Assembly (NCBI RefSeq): GCF_022760835.1
Contig: NZ_JAKTNQ010000001.1
Location: 124,566 to 188,565, forward strand
Direction: 5' to 3'
DNA length: 64,000 nt
From: Thermus altitudinis
GTDB taxonomy: Bacteria; Deinococcota; Deinococci; Deinococcales; Thermaceae
The translations under genes were made by a program, and so were the position numbers. The notes under the pieces are model-generated. The model was not told the DNA's origin and did not search any database. It was given only the letters and a program-made list of their open reading frames with translations. Positions 29,640-38,873 of this stretch are shown one piece after another; the stretch's first letter is position 1; each line of letters begins with the position of its first letter.

Positions 29640-30782
29640 CTAGATCACCCGATAGGGTTGGGGCACCCGGTGGGCTTCCCGAACAGGGATCGGGGTCATC
29701 AATTCGTCGTAAGCAGCGTAGCGGCGATGGTAGCTCAAGGCCGAATCCAGCACCTGCTTGAAGAAGGGGTTAGCGTCGGCCTGTTTCTTAAGGTAATCCA
29801 TGGCGACTTTGTAAATCTCCCACTGGGTTTGCCGCTCTACGGACACCTGTTGGTTGCCACGCCGCTTGAAGAGGTCTATGTATTCCATGCTTTTGTGCAG
29901 GTCATAGATCAAGCCCCAGAGGGTGGTCGCCTTGGCGGCTTCCTCTACTATCGCTTTGAGGTCTCCCGGCAACCGGTCCCATGCGGTCTTGTTGATGACC
30001 AGCTCAAAGAGTACCGTGGGTTGATGCATACCTGGTCCCGTGAAATAGCGGGCCACTTCGTGGAAGCGGAGTAGATAGTCGGTATAGGGGGTGTTGAACT
30101 CGGTGGCGTCTATGACGCGACGCTCCATGGAGGTGTAGAGTTCTGCCGCCGGCAGGGTTACCACCGCCACCCCTAATCCGCGCAGGATTTCACCCCAGAT
30201 CCCGGGCGCTCGATACTTCAGACCCCGCCAGTCTTCCAACCGGCGCAGGGGTTTGTGGGACCAGGCCACAAGCTCCGCATGGGTAATGCCGCAGGGAAGG
30301 ACTTTTACATTCAGCCTTAAGTCATCGTAGATCTTCTGCCAGAACTGGAGGCCACCTCCTTCGTAAACCCAGGCCAGGTGGGAGAGGGGGCTAAAGAGGA
30401 AGGGGACAGAGGCGAAGAAAGCGGCGGCGGGATTGCGCCCTATCCAGTAAGCGCTCCAGCTGTGCATGGCTTGAACGACGCCGGAGTGGGCAGCATCCAG
30501 GACTTCAAAGGCTCCCACAATAGCGCCACTTGGTTGGACATCCACCACCATTCGGCCGTTGCTCATCTCCTCCACCTTCTTGGCCCAATACTGGGCCATG
30601 TGGTGGAGGTGAATAGTGGCTGGCCAGGAGGTAGCCATGGTCCAGCGCACCTCAGGGCGCCTTTGGGCCAGGGCGGGCCTGCTAAAGGTGGCGGCGCCCA
30701 GGGCGATTCCTGCCTTCAGAAAGGTCCGCCGATCCGCCAGAACCCGCTTTGCCGTTTTCTTGGTTGCCGCCTGCTTTTTCAT
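29640..30782 (-). CDS. dctP: TRAP transporter substrate-binding protein (DctP), Tat-type signal
   Basis: A 380-residue periplasmic binding protein. The N-terminus has a twin-arginine motif DRRTFLKAG and a hydrophobic stretch ending near ALAQRRP, so it may be exported folded by Tat. The mature part opens WTMATSWPATIHLHHMAQYW and contains LKYRAPGIWGEILRGLG and TEFNTPYTDYLLRF; the Arg in the first is at the position that usually binds the substrate carboxylate. It resembles the 2-oxo-acid/hydroxy-acid group of DctP proteins (TakP-like). It overlaps the alcohol dehydrogenase gene by ATGA, with GGAGGT upstream of its ATG. Confidence 0.9.
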   Translation of the reverse strand: MKKQAATKKTAKRVLADRRTFLKAGIALGAATFSRPALAQRRPEVRWTMATSWPATIHLHHMAQYWAKKVEEMSNGRMVVDVQPSGAIVGAFEVLDAAHSGVVQAMHSWSAYWIGRNPAAAFFASVPFLFSPLSHLAWVYEGGGLQFWQKIYDDLRLNVKVLPCGITHAELVAWSHKPLRRLEDWRGLKYRAPGIWGEILRGLGVAVVTLPAAELYTSMERRVIDATEFNTPYTDYLLRFHEVARYFTGPGMHQPTVLFELVINKTAWDRLPGDLKAIVEEAAKATTLWGLIYDLHKSMEYIDLFKRRGNQQVSVERQTQWEIYKVAMDYLKKQADANPFFKQVLDSALSYHRRYAAYDELMTPIPVREAHRVPQPYRVI

Positions 30783-31879
30783 GTTTCACCTCCCATCACC
30801 ACCACCGCCCGGCCTATGATTTCTCCCTTGTCCAGCCGACGGTAGGCCAGGTCGGCCTCCTCCAAATGGAAGCGATCGGTGACCTCCGTGCCCACCCTAA
30901 CAATCCCGGCTTGGGCCAGCCGGAGAAGGGTGGGCATATCCTTACGGGGCTTGGCCCCGTAAGAGCCTAGAATCCTGAGCTTGCGCCTTACCACACGGGT
31001 GATCTCCACCCCGGCTTCCATACCTTGAGGGGCGATGCCCACGGGCACCATTCTTCCCCCATCCCTGAGGAGATCCAGGGCCAGGCGGAAGGTTTCCGGT
31101 TTGCCCAAAGCTTCGAAAGCCACGTCCACTCCCCGGCCTCCGGTCAAGTCCCGTACGGCTTGCAGGGCCTCCCCTGGGGTGAGGGCGTGGGTTGCTCCCA
31201 GGTCCCTTGCCTTGGCCAACTTTTCTGGCCGGACGTCTATGGCTACCACGGGGTAGGCACCAAAGGCTCTGGCGATCTGGACGATGCCTAGGCCAACCCC
31301 ACCGGTGGCCACCACGGCAACAGACTCCCCACCCTCCAGGCCCGCGGTCTTCACCGCGCCGTAAGCGGTGAAAAGGGCACACCCGAGGATGGATCCTTCC
31401 TCCAAAGGGATGCCCTCTGGTAGGGGGAAGACGTCTGTGGCGGGAATTACCGCGTACTCCGCCAGGCCCCCCATGGAGTACATCCATATGGGATTCCCAT
31501 CTTTATCGAACAGCCGGGTAGCTCCGTCGTAGAGGACGCCTCTAAGACGGTTGTAGCTGAAAAATCTTTCGCAGAGGTCCTCTTCCCCGCGCAGGCAGTA
31601 GTAGCAGCCGCCGCAGGGTATGATGAAACTGGAAACTACTTTTTCGCCTATCTTCAGGCTTTCCACCCCAGGGCCTAAAGCGACTATGCTGCCAGAGATC
31701 TCGTGCCCCAGCACGCACGGAGTGGGGAAGGCCACCTCCCCTTTGATTACGTGGAGGTCGGTATGGCAAACCCCACAGGCGGCCACTCGGACCAGGACCT
31801 CCCCGGTCTTAGGCTCGGGGATGGGCACTTCCTTTACCCTCAAGGGTTCTCCCACCCGCTCCAAGACCGCTGCCCGCAT
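30779..31879 (-). CDS. Zinc-dependent alcohol dehydrogenase
   Basis: A 366-residue medium-chain dehydrogenase from ATG 31879, which overlaps the mmsA stop as TAATG; the frame stays open further upstream only as an out-of-frame reading of mmsA. Catalytic zinc ligands: Cys in [10 protein letters not shown] and His in GHEISG; structural zinc: four Cys within [15 protein letters not shown]; cofactor loop: TGGVGLG followed by [14 protein letters not shown], an acidic residue favouring NAD. In the operon it could oxidise a hydroxy acid or alcohol to the semialdehyde taken by the MmsA-like enzyme. Confidence 0.92.
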   Translation of the reverse strand: MRAAVLERVGEPLRVKEVPIPEPKTGEVLVRVAACGVCHTDLHVIKGEVAFPTPCVLGHEISGSIVALGPGVESLKIGEKVVSSFIIPCGGCYYCLRGEEDLCERFFSYNRLRGVLYDGATRLFDKDGNPIWMYSMGGLAEYAVIPATDVFPLPEGIPLEEGSILGCALFTAYGAVKTAGLEGGESVAVVATGGVGLGIVQIARAFGAYPVVAIDVRPEKLAKARDLGATHALTPGEALQAVRDLTGGRGVDVAFEALGKPETFRLALDLLRDGGRMVPVGIAPQGMEAGVEITRVVRRKLRILGSYGAKPRKDMPTLLRLAQAGIVRVGTEVTDRFHLEEADLAYRRLDKGEIIGRAVVVMGGET

Positions 31880-33303
31880 TACCACCGTTCCACCACCACC
31901 TTCCGTTGGGTGTAGAAGAGGAAGGCATCTGGGCCATGGGGGTGCAGGTCGCCGAAGAAGGAGTTCCGCCAGCCAGAGAAGGGGTAGAAGGCGAAGGGCT
32001 GGGCCACCCCTACATTGATCCCCACCATCCCTGCCTGGACCCGTTCCCTGAACTCCCGGGCGGCCCGGCCGCTTTGGGTGAAGAGGGTGGCCATGTTGCC
32101 GTAGGGGACGGCGTTGGCCTGGGCAATGGCCTCCTCCAGGCTTGGTGCGTAGGAAACGGAGAGCACGGGTCCAAAGATCTCCTCCCGCCCCACCACCATG
32201 CGCGGGGAGACCCGGTCCAGCACCGTGGGCCCCAGGAAGAAGCCCTTCCCCTCGATGCCCCTGCCATCCAGGGCCAGTCTGGCCCCCTCCTCCAGGCCTT
32301 TGTGGATGTACCCCACCACCTTTCGCCGATGCTCCTCCCGGATCAGGGGGCCCACCTGTACCCCCTCCTCCCATCCCGGCCCCACCTTTAACCGGCGGGC
32401 GCTTTCCACAATCCTCTGCAAAAGCTCGGGACCGATGCTCCCCACCCCCACGGCCACGCTTCCCGCCAGGCACCTTTCCCCGGCGTTGCCGAAGGCGGAG
32501 TTGAGGATGGCGGGCACGGCCTGGTCCAGATCGGCGTCCGGCATGACCACCAGGTGGTTCTTGGCCCCGCCCGCCGCCGAAACCCGCTTGCCGTGCTGGG
32601 CGGCCAGCTGGTAGACCTTGCGGGCTACGGGCTCGGAGCCCACGAACTGGACCGCCTTGACCTCCGGGTGGCCCACCAGGGCCTCCACCGCCTCCTGGGC
32701 TCCATGGACCAGGTTGAGGACCCCTTCGGGGAAGCCGGCTTCTAGGAAGAGCTCGGCCAGGCGCACCGCGCCCAAAGGGGTCCGCTCGGAGGGCTTGAGG
32801 ACAAAGGTGTTCCCCGCCACCACCGCGATGGGGAACATCCACAGGGGGATCATCACGGGGAAGTTGAATGGGGGGATGCCGGCCACCACCCCCAGGGGGT
32901 AGTGGAAGAGGTTCTGGTCCACCCCGCCGGTGACCTCCCGCAGGGTCCGGCCCTGGAGCAGGGTGGGGGCGCCGCAGGCGAAGTCCACCACCTCAATACC
33001 CCGGCGCACCTCCCCCCGGGCCTCCTCCAGGGTCTTGCCATGGTGGAGGGTGACCAAGCGCGCCAGGTCCTCGAAGTGCTGCTCCAAGAGCTCCTTGAAG
33101 CGGAACATGAGGCGGACCCGCTCCATGAGAGGGGTGCGGCTCCAGGTCTGGAAAGCCCTGCTGGCCGCGGCCACCGCCTGGTCCACCTCCTCCTTCCCGC
33201 AGAGGGGGACTTCCTCGATGACCTCCCCCGTGGCGGGGTTGTACACGGGGAGGGTGGGACGGGAGACCTCCTGCCAATGGGCTCCGATGAGGTTCTTGAC
33301 CAT
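31879..33303 (-). CDS. mmsA: CoA-acylating methylmalonate-semialdehyde dehydrogenase-like enzyme
   Basis: A 474-residue aldehyde dehydrogenase from ATG 33303 (GGAGGAGG upstream; an adjacent GTG at 33306 is possible). Catalytic Cys278 lies in [10 protein letters not shown]. The GGAKNH segment in place of the usual LGGKSP, the NAD-site [15 protein letters not shown], and the C-terminal [15 protein letters not shown] are signatures of MmsA/IolA enzymes, which make propionyl-CoA from methylmalonate semialdehyde or acetyl-CoA from malonate semialdehyde. It is first in the TRAP operon. Propionyl-CoA would feed the methylmalonyl-CoA mutase encoded near the right end of the window. Confidence 0.92.
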   Translation of the reverse strand: MVKNLIGAHWQEVSRPTLPVYNPATGEVIEEVPLCGKEEVDQAVAAASRAFQTWSRTPLMERVRLMFRFKELLEQHFEDLARLVTLHHGKTLEEARGEVRRGIEVVDFACGAPTLLQGRTLREVTGGVDQNLFHYPLGVVAGIPPFNFPVMIPLWMFPIAVVAGNTFVLKPSERTPLGAVRLAELFLEAGFPEGVLNLVHGAQEAVEALVGHPEVKAVQFVGSEPVARKVYQLAAQHGKRVSAAGGAKNHLVVMPDADLDQAVPAILNSAFGNAGERCLAGSVAVGVGSIGPELLQRIVESARRLKVGPGWEEGVQVGPLIREEHRRKVVGYIHKGLEEGARLALDGRGIEGKGFFLGPTVLDRVSPRMVVGREEIFGPVLSVSYAPSLEEAIAQANAVPYGNMATLFTQSGRAAREFRERVQAGMVGINVGVAQPFAFYPFSGWRNSFFGDLHPHGPDAFLFYTQRKVVVERW

Positions 33304-33349
33304 CACCTCCTCCTGGGCTTTGGCTAGCTCCTTTCGCCCTTAAGCTTAG

Positions 33350-33372
33350 GTGTACGGTGGGTGGTTGTACAC
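33350..33372. promoter_or_regulatory. Candidate operator: inverted repeat between mmsA operon and PucR-type regulator
   Basis: GTGTAC at 33350-33355 and GTACAC at 33367-33372 form a perfect inverted repeat with an 11-base spacer. A third related GTGGTAC follows at 33374-33380. It lies in the 160-base gap between the divergent regulator and the TRAP operon, a suitable place for a repressor or activator site. Confidence 0.45.
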
Positions 33373-33429
33373 TGTGGTACCCCCCTAAGCCAGGCCGACA
33401 AACTTTGTGCTATATCTCAAGGTAACGGC

Positions 33430-33438
33430 TGCTATACT
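33430..33438 (+). promoter_or_regulatory. Promoter of the PucR-type regulator (extended -10)
   Basis: TGCTATACT fits an extended -10 (TGn plus TATACT). It is followed by AAGGAGG at 33450-33456 and the ATG at 33464, giving a normal leader of about 20 bases. Confidence 0.55.
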
Positions 33439-33463
33439 GAGAGAACGCCAAGGAGGGAGAAGC

Positions 33464-34450
33464 ATGGGTGCCCTTCAGCGGACGTTTTGGTCTTGGGCTA
33501 AAACCATGGCCTGGCACTATGCCCGGGAGATCCCCGATTATGCTCGGCTGGATACACGCATCCTCGAGGGGGATGTGGCGGTGGTTTCGTATGAGTGTTT
33601 GAAAGCCCTCGAGGGGGGCGATGAGGTGGAGAACCTGGCTATTGCGGTGGGCCAACGTCGGCGGAGCCAAGGCGTATCCCTCCCGGCTCTGCTCCGAGCC
33701 TACCGCCTATGGGCTAAAGATGCCCTGGAAGCTTTAAAGGCCTCTGCGCCAGGCTGTTTGATGGAGCTCGCTCCTCGTGTGCTGGAGCTCTTGGACCGGG
33801 TTAGCGAGGCCTCGGCTCAGGGCTACGAGCTGGCCTTTGAGGGGAAGCTCTCCCGGGGACCGGTTGTGGGAATCGGGGTTAGGCTTGCCGATGCGGGAGT
33901 TGTTGCCTTGGCCCCTCGCCATATAAGCCTCTCCCCTGAAGCAGTGCTCTACGAACAGAGTCCTTTTGGTGTACTCCTTTTTTTGGCTGCACCGCTTTGC
34001 GATGTGGAAGAGGAGCTTAAGGGCCTGGCACGCAAGTGTCGAGCTGTGCTTTGGAGAGAGGAAGGGACAGATGCCCTCAAAATAAGGGCGGGTCTAGAAG
34101 AGGCCTTGGCCTTGGGTGGTCGTCTGCAGCTACCTCCGGGCCTGTATCCCACCCGCTTCTTGTGGCCTCTGGCCATTGCCTTAGATTCCCCCAAGGGAAG
34201 GGAGCGGCTCCTCGGGCTACTGGCTCCTCTCAAAGCCTACCCTGAGCTATTGGCTACTCTAGAGGTGTACTTGCAGTCCGGGCTCTCCCTAAAGCAAACG
34301 GCCCGCCGATTGGACCTCCACCCCAACACGGTTCTTTACAGGCTCCATCGGGCCGAGAACCTGGCGGGTCTTTGCCTTAGCCGGGTGGAGGATTTGTGCC
34401 TGGTGAGTATGGCCCTGTACCTGTATCGCGCGGTGGGGGCCACTCTTTAG
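33464..34450 (+). CDS. PucR/CdaR-type transcriptional regulator
   Basis: A 328-residue regulator starting at ATG 33464 with a strong AAGGAGG 7 bases upstream; an open frame continues further upstream but lacks such a site. The C-terminus (about 275-325) is a PucR-type helix-turn-helix, with SLKQTARRLDLHPNTVLYRLHRAEN. The N-terminal part is helical and unassigned, beginning ALQRTFWSWAKTMAWHYARE, and probably senses a metabolite. It is divergent from the mmsA/TRAP operon, with an inverted repeat in between, so it very likely controls that operon. Its codon use is less GC-rich than that of housekeeping genes nearby, hinting that the regulator and operon arrived together. Confidence 0.8.
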   Translation: MGALQRTFWSWAKTMAWHYAREIPDYARLDTRILEGDVAVVSYECLKALEGGDEVENLAIAVGQRRRSQGVSLPALLRAYRLWAKDALEALKASAPGCLMELAPRVLELLDRVSEASAQGYELAFEGKLSRGPVVGIGVRLADAGVVALAPRHISLSPEAVLYEQSPFGVLLFLAAPLCDVEEELKGLARKCRAVLWREEGTDALKIRAGLEEALALGGRLQLPPGLYPTRFLWPLAIALDSPKGRERLLGLLAPLKAYPELLATLEVYLQSGLSLKQTARRLDLHPNTVLYRLHRAENLAGLCLSRVEDLCLVSMALYLYRAVGATL

Positions 34451-34473
34451 CCAGTCTAGGATTTTCTGGGCTT

Positions 34474-35178
34474 TTACAGGCTCAGGTAAGCCTCCCGAAC
34501 GCGAGGGTCTTCCAGCACCGCATGGGCCAGGCCCTGCAGCACAATGCGGCCGTGTTCCACCACATAGGCCCTGGCCGCCACCTCGAGGGAAAGGGCCACG
34601 TTCTGCTCCACCAGCAACACCCCCACCCCTTCTTCCACCACCCGCTTCAGGGAAAGGAGCACCTCCTCGGCTAGGCGGGGGGCGAGTCCTAGGGAAGGCT
34701 CATCCACCAGGAGGATTTTGGGGAAGCCCATGAGGGCCCGGGCGATGGCCAGCATCTGCTGTTCCCCCCCGGAGAGGGTACCTGCCAGTTGCCTCTTCCT
34801 TTCGTATAGACGGGGGAAGAGGGCAAAGACCCGTTCAAAACCCTCCCTCTCCCTTTCCGGGGCCAGAAAAGCAGCCCCTAGACGGAGGTTTTCCTCCACG
34901 GTCATCAGGGGAAAGAGTTGCCGGCCTTCCGGTACATGGCCGAGACCAAGCCGGGCCCGTCGGGCCGGGGAAAACCTCCGGAGGTCCTCCCCATCCCAAA
35001 GGACCTTTCCCCGCCAGGGCGGGATCAGCCCGGAGATGGTCCGAAGCAAGGTGGTTTTGCCGGCCCCATTGGCTCCCAGAAGGGCCACCAGTTCCCCTTC
35101 GCCCACCACCAGGTCTAGGCCGAAGAGCACCTGGGCTTTGCCGTACCCCGTTTCCAGATTCTGCACCTCGAGCCTCAT
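34474..35178 (-). CDS. livF: Liv-type ABC importer ATP-binding protein LivF
   Basis: A 234-residue ATPase: Walker A GANGAGKTT, signature LSGGEQQML, Walker B ILLVDEPS, H-loop before VVEHGRIVLQG. Length and the Y-loop opening (LEVQNLETGYGKAQVLFGLD) match LivF. It energises import through LivHM together with LivG. It is last in the ten-gene operon and overlaps livG by ATGA. Liv family transporters take branched-chain amino acids but also aromatic and other carboxylates; the gene neighbours favour an organic acid. Confidence 0.93.
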   Translation of the reverse strand: MRLEVQNLETGYGKAQVLFGLDLVVGEGELVALLGANGAGKTTLLRTISGLIPPWRGKVLWDGEDLRRFSPARRARLGLGHVPEGRQLFPLMTVEENLRLGAAFLAPEREREGFERVFALFPRLYERKRQLAGTLSGGEQQMLAIARALMGFPKILLVDEPSLGLAPRLAEEVLLSLKRVVEEGVGVLLVEQNVALSLEVAARAYVVEHGRIVLQGLAHAVLEDPRVREAYLSL

Positions 35179-35900
35179 GCCCTCCTCCCCAGGTAAGCCT
35201 CCCGCACCCTTGGGTCCTGCGCCACCTCCTGGTAGGTGCCTTCGGCGATCACCTCGCCGTAATCCAAGACCACCACCCGGTCGGCCAAGGTCCGCACCAC
35301 CGGCATCACGTGCTCAATGAAAAGGATGGAAACCCCGGTTTCACGGATCTGCTTAACCAGGGCCACCGCCTCCTCCGCCTCCTTGGGGCGGAGACCGGCC
35401 ATCACCTCGTCCAGGAGGAGAACCTTGGGCCGGGTGGCCAGGGCCCGGGCCAGCTCCAGGCGCTTGTCCTCCAAAAGGGTGAGATCCCCCGCTAAGGCTT
35501 CGGACCGAGATTGCAACCCCGTGAGGCGCAACACCTCCTCCACCCAGGCTTCCCCTTCCTTCCGGGACGTTCCTGGCTTGCCAAAGAGGGCCCCTACCAG
35601 AAGGTTCTCCCGCACGGTTAGCTCGGGAAAAGGCTGCACGATCTGGAAGGCCCGCCCTAGGCCCAGGTGGGTGCGGGCTTCCGGAGGGAGGTGGGTGATG
35701 TCTTGCCCCAGGAAGAGGATCCGGCCCTGGTCGGGCTTTATTAGACCTGAAAGAAGGTTCAAGAGGGTGCTTTTGCCAGCCCCATTGGGGCCGATCACCG
35801 CTAAAATCTCCCCCTCCTCCAGATGGAGGGTTACCTCCTTTAGGGCCTGGAGCCCCAGGAAGCGCTTGCTTACCCCTGCCGCTTCCAAGACCTTACCCAC
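35175..35900 (-). CDS. livG: Liv-type ABC importer ATP-binding protein LivG
   Basis: A 241-residue ATPase with Walker A GPNGAGKST and Walker B VLLLDEVMAGL. The signature motif is atypical: where LSGGQ or LSYGQ is expected it reads LTLLEDKRLELARAL, so one of the two composite ATP sites may be weak; this variant is seen in some Liv subfamilies, and LivF keeps a canonical signature. It overlaps livM by 8 bases and livF by 4. Confidence 0.92.
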   Translation of the reverse strand: MGKVLEAAGVSKRFLGLQALKEVTLHLEEGEILAVIGPNGAGKSTLLNLLSGLIKPDQGRILFLGQDITHLPPEARTHLGLGRAFQIVQPFPELTVRENLLVGALFGKPGTSRKEGEAWVEEVLRLTGLQSRSEALAGDLTLLEDKRLELARALATRPKVLLLDEVMAGLRPKEAEEAVALVKQIRETGVSILFIEHVMPVVRTLADRVVVLDYGEVIAEGTYQEVAQDPRVREAYLGRRA

Positions 35901-36810
35901 GGCGCCTCCCCAGTATCCCCACCAGTCCGCGGGGGAGGAAGAGAATGACCAAGATGAGGATGGCTCCGTAGACCACCAGGTAACCCTCTTTGATCCAAAG
36001 CCTGAGGGCCTGCTCGAGGCTTACCAACACCACTCCGCCCACCAAGGGCCCCAAGGTGGTGTAGAGGCCACCAAAAATGGGGATGACCAGGGCTTCCACA
36101 GCCCTTCCCAAGCTGAAGGCATCGTAAGGGGAGAGAAACAAGGTCTTCATCCCGTAGACGCCACCGGCAAGTCCGGCAACCAAACTCCCCAGGAGCAAGG
36201 ACCAAAGCTTCACCTGAACCACCCGCACGCCTAAGACCCGGGCCACGGCCTCCGATTGCCGGGTGGCGGCCTGGGCGAGGCGGAAGGGGCTCCTTTCCGC
36301 CCAAAGGCTTAGAGCCGTTGCCAGAAGGAGAACGCCAAAGCTCAGGTAGTACGTTGCCAAAGGCCAGGCTCCGGCAAAAGGAGGGGGCACAGGCAGACCG
36401 ATGGGTCCCCCTGTAAAGGGTAGCTTCAAAGCCAGGGTGCGCAACACCTCGCTGAAGGCCAGGCTGGCGATGGCGAAGTACAGGCCGTGGAGGCGAAGGG
36501 TCACCGACCCTAGGACGAGGGCACCGGCTCCCGCTGTCAGGGCCCCCAAGAGGAGGGCGGGAAGGGTACCCAGTTGCGGAGCCAGAAGCCCGGCGCTGTA
36601 CGCCCCCAAGCCAAAGAACGCTCCGTGGGCTAGGGAGAGCTGCCCTGTCCGGGCCACCAAGTCCCAAGAAAGGGCTAGAGCGGTGAAGAGGAGGACGAAA
36701 AAGCCCACGTCCAGGAGAAAGGCCTGCCAAACCCCGAAGGGAAGAAAAGGTAGCAGGGCAAAGAGGACGAGGGAGAGGAGAATCAAGGGGAAGTGGCCGA
36801 AACCCTTCAT
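35893..36810 (-). CDS. livM: Liv-type ABC importer permease LivM
   Basis: A 305-residue permease with about nine or ten hydrophobic segments. The LivM hallmarks are GQLSLAHGAFFGLGAYSAGL near residue 60 and IFGGLYTTLGPLVGGVVLV near 250. It forms the transmembrane channel with LivH. It overlaps livG by 8 bases and livH by 4. Confidence 0.93.
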   Translation of the reverse strand: MKGFGHFPLILLSLVLFALLPFLPFGVWQAFLLDVGFFVLLFTALALSWDLVARTGQLSLAHGAFFGLGAYSAGLLAPQLGTLPALLLGALTAGAGALVLGSVTLRLHGLYFAIASLAFSEVLRTLALKLPFTGGPIGLPVPPPFAGAWPLATYYLSFGVLLLATALSLWAERSPFRLAQAATRQSEAVARVLGVRVVQVKLWSLLLGSLVAGLAGGVYGMKTLFLSPYDAFSLGRAVEALVIPIFGGLYTTLGPLVGGVVLVSLEQALRLWIKEGYLVVYGAILILVILFLPRGLVGILGRRRG

Positions 36811-37664
36811 GCCTTCCTCCAGGCCCGGCCTACCAGGGCCAAAAACAGAACCAGAAAGAAGACCGCCTCCACAAGCCCGCCCCCTCCCGGTAGATAGGTA
36901 CTCACCAGAGCCTCCGCCATGGCGAGCACCAAGGCGGCGGGCACCACCCCCTTCAGGTTGCCAAGCCCGGCCAGGGCCACGATGGCAAAGGACTTCAGGG
37001 TGAAGACGAAACCCACGGTGGGGCTGGCGTAAAGCATCACCGATAACATGACCCCGGCTACGCCGGCTAGGGCAGCGGCAAGGCCAAAGGCCAGGAGATA
37101 AACCTTGTCCGCTTCGATGCCCAAAAGGCCAGGAGCTAGACGGTTTTGGGACACGGCCCGCATGGCGAGGCCGAATCGGCTTCGGGTAAGGAAGACCTGG
37201 AGCATTAGGAGGATGGCAAGGGAAAGCAAGAAGGCCCCAAAGGGCACAACTCCTAGGAAGAAGGGTCCTAAGGAGAGGGTGGTGGCCTGGTAAGGCGGGG
37301 CCACCACCCGGGTATCGGCCCCGAACAGGAGAAGGGCGAGGTTTTGCAGGAGGATGGACAGGCCGAAGGTGAGGAGCATCTGGTTGAGCTCGGCGGCCCG
37401 CAACACTGGTCGGATCAAGCCCTGGTAGGTAAGGGCACCCACCACGAAGGCGGCGAGGAAGGCCAGGCCCAGGGAGAGGAGGGGGTCCATCCCCCGGAAG
37501 GCGAAGAGCAGGTAGGAGAGGAAGGCCCCCATCATCAAAAACTCCCCGTGGGCGAAGTTGACGATCCCCACCACCCCTAGGGAAAGGGCCAGACCCGTGG
37601 CCACCAGGGCGTAGATGCCGCTCATGAGAATGCCGTTTAGGAGGGTTTGCAACAGGAGCTCCAT
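36807..37664 (-). CDS. livH: Liv-type ABC importer permease LivH
   Basis: A 285-residue permease starting LLLQTLLNGILMSGIYALVA, with VGIVNFAHGEFLMMGAFLSY near residue 35 and FAIVALAGLGNLKGVVPAAL near 235, all typical of LivH. About eight membrane segments. It lies 18 bases downstream of the binding protein gene and overlaps livM by ATGA. Confidence 0.93.
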   Translation of the reverse strand: MELLLQTLLNGILMSGIYALVATGLALSLGVVGIVNFAHGEFLMMGAFLSYLLFAFRGMDPLLSLGLAFLAAFVVGALTYQGLIRPVLRAAELNQMLLTFGLSILLQNLALLLFGADTRVVAPPYQATTLSLGPFFLGVVPFGAFLLSLAILLMLQVFLTRSRFGLAMRAVSQNRLAPGLLGIEADKVYLLAFGLAAALAGVAGVMLSVMLYASPTVGFVFTLKSFAIVALAGLGNLKGVVPAALVLAMAEALVSTYLPGGGGLVEAVFFLVLFLALVGRAWRKA

Positions 37665-37682
37665 GGTCTTCCTAGAGGCTCC

Positions 37683-38858
37683 CTATCTTAGGTAGTACTC
37701 CCCGGGGTAGCGCAAGGGCCTTGTGGCTACTTCTTTGGGGAAAACGGGGCGACGGCTTCCCTGGAGGTACTGGAACTGGAACCAGATCTCCGAGCCAAAC
37801 CCTTGGTACTTGGTGCGGCCCGTGTCCGAGGGTTTGAAGGACAGAAGGCCAAAGGGCGTGGGCATTTTGAGGCCAGCCAAGGCCTCGGCAATGCGGTTTT
37901 TGTCGGCACTGCCTGTCTTTTCCGCCGCCAGGGCTAGGCTTTTGAGGATGGTGTAGCCCATGGGGGCCATGTATTCCTCGGTGACTTCCCCGTACTTCTT
38001 GCGGTAGGCTTCCACGAAGCGCCGGGACTCGGCGTTGGCCACCGTGGGTAACCAGGCGGTCATGCCAGCGATGTCATTGGAAAGGGGGTTTTTCTCAAAA
38101 CCGATGGGCCAGGAGGGGGGAGCGCCATAGATGAGCTTGGGCCTGAGCCCCACCTGCCTGGCCTGGGTGGCGATGGGCAAGGCGTCGACATCGTATCCAA
38201 TCCAGTAAAGGATGTCGGGAGCAAAGGCCCGGAAGCGGGTCAGGATGGCGGTAAACTGCCCACTCCCTGCCTTGAAGGGTTCCGCCTGTACCTGGTAGCC
38301 CAGTTTTTCCAGTTGCTGTTTGTAAACCCCGATGCCTGCGGAGCCGAAGGGCCCGTCTTCGTAGAGGATGGCCACCTTCTTAGCTCCGTGTTCCCGGTTC
38401 AAATACTGGAAGAACTGCAGGGCGGCGGCCACATTGTGGTAGTCCCAGGGGTGATAGTGGAAAAATAGGGGATATCCCTCAAAAGCCTGCTCTACTACAG
38501 AGCTGGCGGCTCCGATAACCAGGAAAAGGGGGCCGTACTGCTTCACGGGGCCGGAGAGGGCGAAGGTGACACCGCTGGCTAGGCCGCCGATCACGATGTC
38601 CACCTTGTCCACGGTCATAAGCTTGGTGAAGGCAGGAACCGCCTTGGCAGGGTCGGTGCCGTCGTCTACCACCACCAGCTCCAGCCTCACCTTACCGGCG
38701 GCGTTGGCCTCATCGGCGGCCAGCTGGATGCCGTTCAGCGCTGCCTTACCCGAAACCGCAGAGGCCCCGGAGAGGGGGAGGATGACCCCCACCTTCAGGG
38801 GAACCTGGGCCCATGCGAGCCCGGCCAACAGAACCAAAAATCCCACTACTTTTCCCAT
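37683..38858 (-). CDS. livK: Liv-type ABC importer substrate-binding protein
   Basis: A 391-residue periplasmic protein of the LivK/peripla_BP_6 class. It has a signal peptide with likely cleavage after AWA; there is no lipobox. The mature N-terminus VPLKVGVILPLSGASAVSG and the following NGIQLAADEANAAG are standard. The segment WIGYDVDALPIATQARQVGL and PSDTGRTKYQG resemble binding proteins of aromatic or short-chain acid uptake more than leucine-specific ones, but this is an impression. ATG 38858 is preceded by AAGGAGG. Confidence 0.88.
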   Translation of the reverse strand: MGKVVGFLVLLAGLAWAQVPLKVGVILPLSGASAVSGKAALNGIQLAADEANAAGKVRLELVVVDDGTDPAKAVPAFTKLMTVDKVDIVIGGLASGVTFALSGPVKQYGPLFLVIGAASSVVEQAFEGYPLFFHYHPWDYHNVAAALQFFQYLNREHGAKKVAILYEDGPFGSAGIGVYKQQLEKLGYQVQAEPFKAGSGQFTAILTRFRAFAPDILYWIGYDVDALPIATQARQVGLRPKLIYGAPPSWPIGFEKNPLSNDIAGMTAWLPTVANAESRRFVEAYRKKYGEVTEEYMAPMGYTILKSLALAAEKTGSADKNRIAEALAGLKMPTPFGLLSFKPSDTGRTKYQGFGSEIWFQFQYLQGSRRPVFPKEVATRPLRYPGEYYLR

Positions 38859-38873
38859 ACGCGCCTCCTTTCC

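Noticed and set aside
31880-32842. N-terminal extension of the alcohol dehydrogenase frame into mmsA
   Set aside because: The extension is low-complexity Gly/Pro/Arg sequence read out of frame through mmsA. The true start is ATG 31879, forming TAATG with the mmsA stop.
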